Shown: positions 8,641 to 15,547, numbered from the stretch's first letter. The stretch is DNA of 32,949 nucleotides from an uncultured Clostridium sp. (GCA_947648765.1 CANSOY010000012.1:1-32949), one strand, 5' to 3'. Numbers and translations are program-made. Notes: generated by a model from the letters alone, not told the origin.

Positions 8641-8642
8641 AA
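8451..8642 (-). CDS. Small hypothetical protein in the GC-rich patch
   Basis: An open frame of up to 63 codons starting with a TTG at 8642. The product is charged and helical, with EEVLEDLDRYERNLADVIER in its C-terminal half. I do not recognise the family. Base composition (about 50 percent G+C) and codon choice differ from all neighbours. The first part overlaps the 3' end of the nucleotidyltransferase frame (8563-8642) in another frame, and no ribosome site precedes the TTG, so it may be the 3' remnant of a gene brought in with the patch rather than an active gene. Confidence 0.35.
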   Translation of the reverse strand: MKPGLDLLAGFVKERVYGYIRERVADRNPKAFEEVLEDLDRYERNLADVIERLADFKEGRTSD

Positions 8643-8928
8643 GTTTTCCGTATTTGTTTTCTTCCACTGTTTCGTCCAAATAAGTTTCTTCTGTTATGAC
8701 ATCTACATTTTTATTTAATTTTTCTTGCAATTCCGTTTCAAATTCTGTCAAATTAACTAAAGTAGTTATCTTAGAGTCTTTTTTCGCAATCATTATATCA
8801 ATATCTGACTCTGTTGTTGCTTCTCCCCTCGCATAAGAGCCAAACAGATATGCTTTTTTTATCTGATATTTTTCAAAAATTGGTTTTGTAATCGCTTTTA
8901 TTTCTTCAAATGTATAAATATTTTCCAT
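8563..8928 (-). CDS. MNT-type nucleotidyltransferase, probably 3'-truncated
   Basis: A minimal nucleotidyltransferase with the motif GSYARGEATTESDID (Gly30-Ser31, catalytic Asp42 and Asp44) and a third acid in NVDVI (Asp76). Proteins of this type are the MntA antitoxins of MNT-HEPN toxin-antitoxin pairs, which AMPylate the HEPN toxin. No HEPN toxin gene is next to it here. The last 27 residues, from about Trp99, are encoded by the GC-rich patch, look unrelated to the family and run in a different frame from the patch's own ORF, so I judge the native C-terminus lost. The ATG has a strong GGGAGGGGG site, and a good promoter lies at 8959-8987. It may be an orphan remnant. Confidence 0.8.
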   Translation of the reverse strand: MENIYTFEEIKAITKPIFEKYQIKKAYLFGSYARGEATTESDIDIMIAKKDSKITTLVNLTEFETELQEKLNKNVDVITEETYLDETVEENKYGKLETWIRPTRGLCQRKSVRLYKGTGCR

Positions 8929-8958
8929 AAATTTGCCCCCTCCCTAACTCTCATGCTC

Positions 8959-8987
8959 ATTATATATCAAATTATATCTATTAGCAA
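8959..8987 (-). promoter_or_regulatory. Sigma-A-type promoter for the nucleotidyltransferase
   Basis: TTGCTA (8982-8987) and TATAAT (8959-8964) with a 17-base spacer on the minus strand, about 30 bases before the start codon. Read-through from here could also supply murA, because no strong terminator is seen between them. Confidence 0.6.
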
Positions 8988-9018
8988 TTTAATTCGGTTC
9001 TCGAAATGTCAACACACG

Positions 9019-9062
9019 AAAAAAACAAATTCCAATTACTTGCTATCTGTAATTGGAATTTG
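9019..9062 (-). terminator. Terminator of topB
   Basis: A perfect 14-base stem (9026-9039 with 9049-9062) and a 9-base loop, followed on the minus strand by seven T residues. It lies 11 bases after the topB stop. Confidence 0.9.
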
Positions 9063-9073
9063 CCTTTCTATCA

Positions 9074-10663
9074 CTACATTGGAATTACCAATTTATTGAT
9101 TTTGCTTTTGATATAGTTTTCTAGTTTGGTCATAAATTCCTCAGCTGGGATTTCCTTTTTGGCTACCATTTCTAAACCTTTTTCCCAACTCGCTGTTAGT
9201 TTTGGATTGAGCATATCTGGCATAGAGCCTGCTACAATATCATAAATCTTCTCGCCTTTTATCGTTGGTGAAATAATCTGCGTTTTTGGGTTAATCTCAA
9301 TGTATTGGATTTTTTCGAGTTTCTTCATAATTTCTGCCCTGGTTGCACTGGTTCCAATTCCTGCTCCTTTAATCTGCTCACGAAGTTCCTCTTCTTCAAT
9401 GAGTTTTCCTGCGTTCTCCATCGCAAGTATCATCGAACCAGAATTGTATCTGCTTGGTGGCGAAGTTTCCGCTTCTTTAATCTCAACCCCTTCAAGCAAA
9501 AGAGCCTGCCCTTTTTTCAAATCATTCAAAATATCTAAATTTTCTTCGGTTCCTTCCTCTTCTTCCTTATCGTCTTTTTCCTTTGCTTTCTTTTTTTCTG
9601 GTTTCAAGATTTCTAAAAAGCCTTGCTTCGTACATACTTTTCCATTGGCAACAAAGGTTTCTGTATCCATTTCCACCGTTACCGATACTTTGTTGTATTC
9701 GGCTGCTGGATAGAAGATGGCTAAAAATCTTTTCACGATTAAGCGATAGATATTCTTTTGCAAATCTGGCAATTTTTCCAGATTTTCATATCCTTGTCCG
9801 GTTGGGATAATGGCATAATGGTCTGTAATCTTGCTGTCATTGACATATTTTGTTTTTTGCAAGTTGGTCGAATATTTTTCCTCGACCATCTTTTTGACAT
9901 ATCCACTAATTTCTTCGTCATTTGCCATCCCTTTTGCAATTCCATTTAAGTTCTTGCTAATCACTTTGGCAACTGCTGAAGATAAGACTCTTGCGTCCGT
10001 TCTTGGATAGGTTACTAACTTCTTCTCATATAAGTTTTGGATACATTCTAGCGTTTCGTCTGGTTTAATTTTGAAACGTTTGGTACACTCGTTTTGGATT
10101 TCTGCCAAATTGAATAACAATGGGGCTAGTTCCTTTGTTTTACTCTTTTTAACTTCGGTAACAAAAGCATTTTTCGTTTGCAATATTTCTGTTAATTCCT
10201 CCGCATCTGACTTTTTGCGGAAGCCCACATCATTATATAACTTTGGCGACTGGTACACACTGGATTTTTCCGTTACACGCCAGTCTGCTTGGAAGTTTCC
10301 TTTTTCTTTTCCAAATTTTCCTGCAATTTTATAGTAAGGAACCTTTTGGAAGTTGCGGATTTCTCGCTCGCGTTCGACAACCATTCCTAGGACACAAGTC
10401 ATGACGCGTCCAACGGAAATAGAGGCTTTTTCTTGTTCGATTTCTTTGGCTAGTTTTCTACCATAAATGATGGATAGTAACCTTGAAAAGTTAATACCGA
10501 TTAGATAATCCTCTTTGGCACGCAAATAAGCGGAATCCGATAAACTATCATATTCCGCTAAATCTTTGGCTTGCTCAATCCCCTTTTTGATTTCCTCTTC
10601 GGTCTGGGAGTCAATCCAAACTCTTCTACGATTTTTCTTTTGTACTCCGAACTTCTTGTTCCA
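9074..10663 (-). CDS. topB: DNA topoisomerase III, C-terminal part of a frameshifted gene
   Basis: Type IA topoisomerase that relaxes negative supercoils and resolves recombination or replication intermediates by passing single strands. This part starts in the second frame, which opens at 10663 right after a TAG, and carries RVWIDSQTEEEI, the domain with NFSRLL, the strand-passage region SVGRVMTCVLGMVV, and the active-site Tyr in LVTYPRTDARVLSS. It ends without the cysteine-rich zinc modules that some relatives carry. It is the same gene as the piece at 10626-11015: joined across a one-base shift, the two give about 647 aa, close to the usual TopB length. The only start-like codon in this frame (TTG at 10525) lies well inside conserved sequence, so this part is unlikely to be made on its own. 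Confidence 0.9.
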   Translation of the reverse strand, partial: WNKKFGVQKKNRRRVWIDSQTEEEIKKGIEQAKDLAEYDSLSDSAYLRAKEDYLIGINFSRLLSIIYGRKLAKEIEQEKASISVGRVMTCVLGMVVEREREIRNFQKVPYYKIAGKFGKEKGNFQADWRVTEKSSVYQSPKLYNDVGFRKKSDAEELTEILQTKNAFVTEVKKSKTKELAPLLFNLAEIQNECTKRFKIKPDETLECIQNLYEKKLVTYPRTDARVLSSAVAKVISKNLNGIAKGMANDEEISGYVKKMVEEKYSTNLQKTKYVNDSKITDHYAIIPTGQGYENLEKLPDLQKNIYRLIVKRFLAIFYPAAEYNKVSVTVEMDTETFVANGKVCTKQGFLEILKPEKKKAKEKDDKEEEEGTEENLDILNDLKKGQALLLEGVEIKEAETSPPSRYNSGSMILAMENAGKLIEEEELREQIKGAGIGTSATRAEIMKKLEKIQYIEINPKTQIISPTIKGEKIYDIVAGSMPDMLNPKLTASWEKGLEMVAKKEIPAEEFMTKLENYIKSKINKLVIPM

Positions 10664-11015
10664 CTAATCGGTAAATGTATTCTCCTTCTCGCCCAGAGTC
10701 AGTTGCTACATAAACCGAGTCAATTTCTTCTCTTTGTAATAATCCTTGAATCACACGGAATTGTTTTTCCGTATTGCCAATGAGTTCATATTTGAATTCT
10801 TTTGGTAGAAAAGGAAGGGTATCTAGTCGCCAAAACTTTAGTTTTTCATCATATTTTTCAGGATAGGACATGGTAACTAAATGTCCCACACACCAAGTAA
10901 TGACCCATTCTTCGGACTCTAGATAACCATCTTTTCTGGTTCCACCAATTTTTAATACTTTTGCAAATTCCATCGCTACAGATGGTTTTTCGGTAATCAA
11001 TAATTTTTTTGCCAT
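10626..11015 (-). CDS. topB: DNA topoisomerase III, N-terminal part of a frameshifted gene
   Basis: Holds the Toprim domain: LLITEKPSVAMEFAKVL with the catalytic Glu, and ATDSGREGEYIYRLVE with the metal-binding acids, in the TDxGREGE form common in Firmicutes TopB. After 129 residues the frame ends at TAG (10626-10628). Removing one base near 10649 (the C in GTTCGGA) restores GVQKKNRRRVWIDSQ and joins the C-terminal part; slippage at the A5 run at 10631-10635 is the alternative. The overlap of the two open frames is 10629-10663, so the shift must lie there. The ATG at 11015 has AAGGAAA upstream and follows the 286 aa gene by 12 bases. Sequencing error, a true mutation and recoding cannot be told apart here. 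Confidence 0.9.
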   Translation of the reverse strand: MAKKLLITEKPSVAMEFAKVLKIGGTRKDGYLESEEWVITWCVGHLVTMSYPEKYDEKLKFWRLDTLPFLPKEFKYELIGNTEKQFRVIQGLLQREEIDSVYVATDSGREGEYIYRLVEQEVRSTKEKS

Positions 11016-11027
11016 TTTTTTATTTCC

Positions 11028-11888
11028 TTAATCAAATCGGATAATGTCCATTTCAGATGTTACATCATTATTTCCATACGCATAAATCAAATATACGGCT
11101 CCATTTTCCCCCATAAAATAGGTTTTTGCATTTTTTACAAGATAACGTGCATCTTCTGGATTTCTGGTATAACCTTCATAGCCGGACTGTTGTAAGGCTG
11201 CTGCCTCATCACTTACTTGTTTGATTTCTCGTTTGATTTCATCATTTACGGTATCGATATCATAATGAAGCGAAGTTAGCATTTCTTCTGCGGTTACTTC
11301 TGTTTTGTTTTTTAAGTTGTAGTTATACGTTTGGACAATCACACGCTGTGCCTGATTTCCCTCTTTCAAAGTAGACATGATAACAAGGGATAAAATATCG
11401 CCATTGATATAGGCTACATATTCGACATCAAAAATTGTCTTTTCCGTTGTTCCTTGCAAGATTTTATTGGCACGGTCTGCAAAAATCTCTTGTGTGTTTT
11501 GGTTCATTCTTTGCGTGATTTCATGATTGATGTTAATGAGTGGAATTTTCAAATTGATTTCATACAAGTCTTTGGTTTCTTGCAATTCTGCCGCCGTATA
11601 GACAATATCTTTTGCTGGATCGCTTTTTTCAATTTTGGAGATGTCATAATCTCCTTTATAAATCTGGTTGGTAAATAGCGTCTTAAAGTTTGCTACTCGC
11701 ACTTCCATCGTTTCAGTTGGTTCTTCTGGATTTTCAGCACTTCCTGCCTGATTATTCGCTGCTGGTATAATTACCGGTTTTTGTTCGTCTTCTTTCAAAA
11801 ATACAGCATCGTAAATGGCTAGGATAACCGATACGAAACATACTACAAGAATTGCTGTATAAATTGCAAATCGTACATTTTTACTCAA
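11028..11888 (-). CDS. Membrane-anchored hypothetical protein, DUF3298/RsiV-like
   Basis: A 286 aa protein with one N-terminal membrane segment (about residues 8-27), a low-complexity acidic linker (NQAGSAENPEEPTE) and an extracellular domain. The stretch YNLKNKTEVTAEEMLTSLHYDIDTV recalls the DUF3298 domain of RsiV-type proteins (which often pair with DUF4163), where a 'YDLKTGK..TLEDLF' pattern is usual; this is a weak match by eye. The start is TTG at 11888, with GGGAG nine bases upstream; no in-frame ATG fits better. It is co-transcribed with topB, 12 bases downstream, and has a fair promoter at 11925-11953. No sigma factor gene is adjacent, so an anti-sigma role is not supported. Confidence 0.7.
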   Translation of the reverse strand: MSKNVRFAIYTAILVVCFVSVILAIYDAVFLKEDEQKPVIIPAANNQAGSAENPEEPTETMEVRVANFKTLFTNQIYKGDYDISKIEKSDPAKDIVYTAAELQETKDLYEINLKIPLININHEITQRMNQNTQEIFADRANKILQGTTEKTIFDVEYVAYINGDILSLVIMSTLKEGNQAQRVIVQTYNYNLKNKTEVTAEEMLTSLHYDIDTVNDEIKREIKQVSDEAAALQQSGYEGYTRNPEDARYLVKNAKTYFMGENGAVYLIYAYGNNDVTSEMDIIRFD

Positions 11889-11924
11889 AATGATGCACTC
11901 CCTTCTTTGCCTATCTTTTTTTCT

Positions 11925-11953
11925 ATTCTATAATATTTCCCATAAAATCGCAA
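11925..11953 (-). promoter_or_regulatory. Promoter for the 286 aa gene and topB
   Basis: TTGCGA (11948-11953) and TAGAAT (11925-11930) with a 17-base spacer on the minus strand, diverging from the ylbJ promoter. Confidence 0.5.
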
Positions 11954-11955
11954 GA

Positions 11956-11998
11956 AATCTGAAAAATAAATTTGGGTTATTCACATATTTTTCAGATT
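11956..11998. repeat. 12-base inverted repeat between divergent promoters
   Basis: AATCTGAAAAAT at 11956-11967 is repeated in inverted form as ATTTTTCAGATT at 11987-11998, a perfect match, with 19 bases between. The right arm overlaps the -35 part of the ylbJ promoter. It could be an operator, a regulator-binding site or a hairpin terminator. Confidence 0.6.
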
Positions 11999-12011
11999 GT
12001 GTGCATATCCT
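11983..12011 (+). promoter_or_regulatory. SigmaE-like promoter for ylbJ
   Basis: ACATATT (11983-11989) and CATATCCT (12004-12011), 14 bases apart. The SigmaE consensus known from Bacillus is about KMATATT, 14-15 bases, then CATACANT; the -35 fits well and the -10 fits at 6 of 8 positions. It lies 37 bases before the ylbJ start. ylbJ belongs to the SigmaE regulon in Bacillus subtilis, and sigE itself is in this window. Confidence 0.6.
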
Positions 12012-12047
12012 TTACTAAATTTGCTTGTGTATCTAGGAGGAAATCTC

Positions 12048-13083
12048 ATGAAAGGAAAAATACTTGCTATTCATTTATCCAATTATATAATTCCTTTTTT
12101 GCTCCTTTGTTTTCTTTTCTTTTTGGTCTTATTTCCACGGTTCAAATTTAACTGCTGCCCGCAGTGGAATTGCACTTTGGGGAAATAACTTGGTTCCAAC
12201 TTTACTTCCTTTTTTGATTGCAACCGAATTATTAAATCATACGGATTTAGTCCAAATTTTTGGTAGGCTTTTTACCAAATGGATGCGACCTCTTTTTAAT
12301 GTTCCGGGTGAGGCGAGTTTTGCTTTTCTCTTGGGAATGATTAGTGGCTATCCAGTGGGTGCCAAGATAATTGCATCTTTCTATAAGCAACAAATATATA
12401 CCAAGGAAGAAGCAGAACGTATGCTTCCTTTTTGCAATAATTCTGGTCCTTTGTTTATCATTGCAACCGTTGGAACTGGGTTTTATTTAGATGCACAGAT
12501 TGGTTTCTTACTCCTGTTTACCCACCTATTAGCCAGTCTTTCGGTTGGCATTTTATTTGGGCTTTTCAGTCGTTTTCGTCAAAGGCGTTCGGTACAGGTA
12601 ATAGAAGAGCCTCTTCGTAAAAACAGATTAGAGGACTTGGCTTTAGGAGAATGTATCCTAAATTCCGTGCAAACCATTCTCATGATTGGTGGTTTTCTCC
12701 TTTTGTTCTCGGTTATTCTTTCGGTTTTAGAGCAGAGCCATTTCCTAGCCGTTTTCCGCGATATGCTAACACCGCTTTTTACGTTTCTACATTTGCCGAC
12801 TGAACTGATTACCTCTTTTATCAATGGCTTGTTTGAACTAACCACTGGCTTGAAGGGAATTTCTAATTTTTTTCAGAAGGATATGGCTATTAACATTGTC
12901 CTAAGTGCATTTATTCTCGGTTTTGGTGGATTTTGTGTATTACTACAGGTTTATGGAATTATCTCGAAAGAGAAGTTATCCATCAAGCCATATTTCTGGG
13001 GTAAATTGCTCCAAGGTCTTCTTGCTGCTTTTTATACATTTCTCATTTTACAAACAACTTGTTTGTTTCAATTTAAGATTTAG
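12048..13083 (+). CDS. ylbJ: Sporulation integral membrane protein YlbJ, with one frameshift
   Basis: YlbJ (SpoVV) is a polytopic membrane protein of the mother cell, needed for dipicolinic acid transfer into the forespore and so for heat-resistant spores. The body contains family stretches such as NLVPTLLPFLIATELL, MRPLFNVPGEASFAFLLGMI, SGYPVGAKI and NNSGPLFIIATVGTG, and many membrane segments. The start ATG at 12048 has AGGAGG seven bases upstream. The first frame (MKGKILAIHLSNYIIPFLLL) stops at 12186-12188; the main body runs in the +1 frame from before that point to 13083. Dropping one G near 12139 (CCACGG) joins the first membrane segment to SNLTAARSGIALWGNN and gives about 344 aa. Downstream is a small gene 13 bases away. 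Confidence 0.88.
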
Positions 13084-13096
13084 AAAGGAGTTTTTT

Positions 13097-13321
13097 ATGG
13101 AAAAGAATACAGATTTTAGCGCTCCAAACCCGTATATGGGGTTTGATGGAAGTGGGCATATGGACCCTAACTTTTCATCTTATGACCCAAACTTATTTAA
13201 TCCTATTTCACAATATGAGCAGGCATATATGTACTACCGCTATTTAACGCAACAATTAGAATACAAGATTAAATGTAAAGAATATGAAAGACTATGTGGT
13301 AGAGATCGAAAAATTGAGTAG
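13097..13321 (+). CDS. Small hypothetical protein downstream of ylbJ
   Basis: A 74 aa soluble protein that I do not recognise. The N-terminal half is rich in Asn, Pro, Tyr and Phe (NPYMGFDGSGHMDPNF), and the C-terminal half is helical and charged, with two Cys residues (KCKEYERLCGRD). AAAGGAG precedes the ATG, and the gene starts 13 bases after the ylbJ stop, so it is probably co-transcribed and may be made only during sporulation in the mother cell. A role in the spore is an inference from position alone. Confidence 0.75.
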   Translation: MEKNTDFSAPNPYMGFDGSGHMDPNFSSYDPNLFNPISQYEQAYMYYRYLTQQLEYKIKCKEYERLCGRDRKIE

Positions 13322-13333
13322 TATCTAGTTTGG

Positions 13334-13361
13334 TTGAAAAATTTTTCTCCTATGATATAAT
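13334..13361 (+). promoter_or_regulatory. Sigma-A-type promoter for the 213 aa gene
   Basis: TTGAAA (13334-13339) and TATAAT (13356-13361) with a 16-base spacer, 33 bases before the start codon of the next gene. Confidence 0.7.
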
Positions 13362-13393
13362 GGCAACAGGAAATACAAAGGAGGAAAATATCT

Positions 13394-14035
13394 ATGCAAG
13401 AAAATAGAACTTTATCCATTTTTCTCGGTGTCGTGATTGTACTGTTCGTTCTTGCAGTTGCCACTGCCTGTTACTTTGTTCTTAGACCAAGTAGCACACC
13501 AGAAACCGAAAATACCTTCCAGCAAGAAACTGTTTCTAATCTTGAAGCAACGAATACTATACAAACGAATTCACAAACTGAAAAAGTATGGAACATTTAT
13601 TCCTATGAATATTCGCAAGGTAGCATTTCTCTTGATTTAGACGGAGATGCTAAAAAAGAAACCATTCAGTTAAATGGTTCTTCCCTTGAAATTGACGGAA
13701 AAAGTTATTCTGCCAATCCTTTTGTGAAGGAAAATGAGGCACCTTCTTATGGCGATTATGCCGAACACAATACTTACTACCTTCTTGATTTGAACGGAGA
13801 TGGCTATGCAGAGATTATTCATAAGACATACAGTAGTTTCATTTCTCCAATTACCAATTCGTATACTTTTTATCAATATAAAAATCAAGCACTCGTAAAA
13901 GTTGGCGAATGTTCCATTATCGGTAATATTCCAAAGGAATTACACGTACGTGGTAATACATTGACTTTCTCATATTGGCCATACGAAGCACCAGAAACAT
14001 TGACACAGACTTGTACAGTAGAATTGGATGTTTAG
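13394..14035 (+). CDS. Membrane-anchored protein with calcium-loop-like repeats
   Basis: A 213 aa protein with one N-terminal membrane segment (residues 9-31), a Thr/Ser/Gln/Glu-rich linker to about residue 63 and an extracellular domain. Two acidic loops, DLDGDAKKETI (81-91) and DLNGDGYAEII (132-142), have the DxDGDxxxE pattern of FG-GAP/VCBS-type calcium loops; such loops are common in surface proteins. No family name can be given with confidence. The ATG has AAAGGAGG ten bases upstream and its own promoter at 13334-13361. The gene ends against a convergent gene with a terminator on each strand between them. Confidence 0.75.
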   Translation: MQENRTLSIFLGVVIVLFVLAVATACYFVLRPSSTPETENTFQQETVSNLEATNTIQTNSQTEKVWNIYSYEYSQGSISLDLDGDAKKETIQLNGSSLEIDGKSYSANPFVKENEAPSYGDYAEHNTYYLLDLNGDGYAEIIHKTYSSFISPITNSYTFYQYKNQALVKVGECSIIGNIPKELHVRGNTLTFSYWPYEAPETLTQTCTVELDV

Positions 14036-14040
14036 AATAG

Positions 14041-14063
14041 AAAAAAGCCTTAATCCTAAGGCT
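14041..14063 (-). terminator. Terminator for the minus-strand 187 aa gene
   Basis: AGCCTTA (14046-14052) pairs with TAAGGCT (14057-14063) around a 4-base loop. On the minus strand the hairpin is followed by six T residues. Confidence 0.75.
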
Positions 14064-14098
14064 CAGACTATTGACAAAGTAAAATTTGAAAACAGTTT

Positions 14099-14141
14099 GA
14101 GGAGAACTTTGCTAAGTTCTCCTCTTCTCTTTTACTTTTTT
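14099..14141 (+). terminator. Terminator for the plus-strand 213 aa gene
   Basis: A perfect 10-base stem (14099-14108 with 14115-14124) and a 6-base loop, followed by a T-rich stretch (TTCTCTTTTACTTTTTT). Confidence 0.8.
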
Positions 14142-14142
14142 A

Positions 14143-14706
14143 TTATTCTGTAAAGTCTGCTTCTGTTACAGTTCCAAGTTTATACTCTGTTATAATGGTG
14201 TATGTTTTTTCTTCCATAATGCGTATCTCTTTTTTGGTAATTCCTGTATCTTTTTCCACATATATAATATTTCTTTCTGGCATTTTGTTCTCTTCATTAT
14301 GAGTTTCTATAATTTCATAATATTTCTTTCCATCTATTTGTACAGTTTTTATTTGCGTATCTTTTGCTTTCAAGTAGGTTTCCCCAAAATTTGTGTAAAA
14401 ATAATGATTAAATCTATTACTAAAGTTTGGTTCTGGGTTATCTTCTGTTGCTTTTATTATGTCGCCGACCATTTCACCATTTAATACTATTTTTTGAGTA
14501 TCATTCAAAAAATACACTTCAGCTGTATCTTCCCCATTTTCTATTTTCAAATAAACATTCTTTTCGCTTTTTTCTAATTTTTCGGTTTTAGCGTCAATCA
14601 TTCGGAAAATCATCATTTTTCTTGCTGTTGGAATAATAAGAATTGCCAATACAACTACTATAATTGCAATAATTAGAGCGATTATTTTTCCCTTTTTTTC
14701 TTTCAT
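14143..14706 (-). CDS. Membrane-anchored hypothetical protein
   Basis: A 187 aa protein with a lysine-rich start, one membrane segment (about residues 8-28) and an extracellular beta-rich domain. The C-terminal part IIYVEKDTGITKKEIRIMEE resembles the 'Y-Vdk-TG-' strands seen in lipoprotein-sorting or similar surface proteins, but I cannot assign a family. The ATG has GGAGGGG upstream, and a promoter with an extended -10 lies at 14737-14765. The gene is convergent with the 213 aa gene and ends in the terminator at 14041-14063. Confidence 0.7.
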   Translation of the reverse strand: MKEKKGKIIALIIAIIVVVLAILIIPTARKMMIFRMIDAKTEKLEKSEKNVYLKIENGEDTAEVYFLNDTQKIVLNGEMVGDIIKATEDNPEPNFSNRFNHYFYTNFGETYLKAKDTQIKTVQIDGKKYYEIIETHNEENKMPERNIIYVEKDTGITKKEIRIMEEKTYTIITEYKLGTVTEADFTE

Positions 14707-14727
14707 TCAAAATCCCCTCCTTTATCT

Positions 14728-14766
14728 ATTGATTTTATCCTATCACTACTATTCTATAAAATCAAT
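14728..14766 (-). promoter_or_regulatory. Promoter flanked by a 10-base inverted repeat
   Basis: TTGATT (14760-14765), a 17-base spacer and TAGGAT (14737-14742) preceded by TG (extended -10). ATTGATTTTA (14728-14737) and TAAAATCAAT (14757-14766) form a perfect inverted repeat that overlaps both promoter elements, so it could be an operator. Confidence 0.45.
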
Positions 14767-15538
14767 TATATTTTCTCTTATTATTTTCTTCCAAGGCTTC
14801 TATCCAAGATATTTTCTTTTCGCGTTTCTTTCCTTGTTCTGTGAAATGAGAGCAATACCATAGATAAAGAGCAAAAACATACGGCATACCAAGGTTTGTT
14901 TCTAGTAGAGAGTTGATTACCATAGTTAAGATTTTATCGCCCCATGAAAGAATAGTTGCACTACGAATACCACCTAATAGCAAGGCACATTCCCAACCGA
15001 ATTGAACCAGAATGCCAATGGCTAAAATCCAGCCAAGTGGTATTTTTTGTTCTTTTTTCTGGTGTTGCATATTCCATAAAATAACGCCAAGATAACCAAC
15101 AAACAAAATCACTGCCATATATCCGTGGTAGGCTCCTGTCGTTCTTTGAATGGTAATCAGTTCTGTTGTTCCGCCAAAAGTTTTGGCAAGAAGTGGACAA
15201 CAAAACCACCATAACAAAATGAGCAACGACCATTCTTTTAAGTTTTTATCTTTGGAAATCCATAGCCATATCCACACAAAATTGGTAAAGCCATAACTCA
15301 TACTCATCCAAAGAAGTACCCAAAAAAGACTATATCCTTCACAAATGCTACGAGAGTGGAAAACCAAATGGAAAAGCCCATAGTCCACTAGCATATATAA
15401 GATACCTGCTACAATTCCTACTCCCAATGTTGCATATTTCTTTTGACGAATGAGTAAGATGGCAAGAAAGATTAAAAATGCGATATCTAGCCAAATATAC
15501 ATAGGACTAAATTGCCTTTGTGCAATAATTTCACTCAT
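14762..15538 (-). CDS. Polytopic membrane protein of unknown function
   Basis: A 258 aa protein with about seven hydrophobic segments, rich in Trp (FWVLLWMSMSYGFTNFVWIW is one of them), and a charged C-terminal tail (QGKKREKKISWIEALEENNK). I do not recognise the family; no transporter or enzyme motif is visible. The ATG has GGAGAG upstream. It starts 9 bases after the YcxB-like gene ends, so the two form an operon and may act together at the membrane. The product stops immediately before the inverted-repeat promoter of the next gene. Confidence 0.75.
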   Translation of the reverse strand: MSEIIAQRQFSPMYIWLDIAFLIFLAILLIRQKKYATLGVGIVAGILYMLVDYGLFHLVFHSRSICEGYSLFWVLLWMSMSYGFTNFVWIWLWISKDKNLKEWSLLILLWWFCCPLLAKTFGGTTELITIQRTTGAYHGYMAVILFVGYLGVILWNMQHQKKEQKIPLGWILAIGILVQFGWECALLLGGIRSATILSWGDKILTMVINSLLETNLGMPYVFALYLWYCSHFTEQGKKREKKISWIEALEENNKRKYN

Positions 15539-15547
15539 ATTTCTCTC

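Noticed and set aside
8563-8928. Functional MNT-HEPN toxin-antitoxin pair
   Set aside because: The ORF after the nucleotidyltransferase lacks the HEPN RxxxxxH motif and is in foreign-looking DNA, so no toxin is supported.
10626-10663. Programmed ribosomal frameshift in topB
   Set aside because: The needed shift is +1 and there is no shift-prone stop context or structure like known +1 sites; a plain indel or sequence error is simpler.
11028-11888. Anti-sigma factor assignment for the 286 aa protein
   Set aside because: Only a faint DUF3298-like pattern is present, and no sigma factor gene is adjacent.
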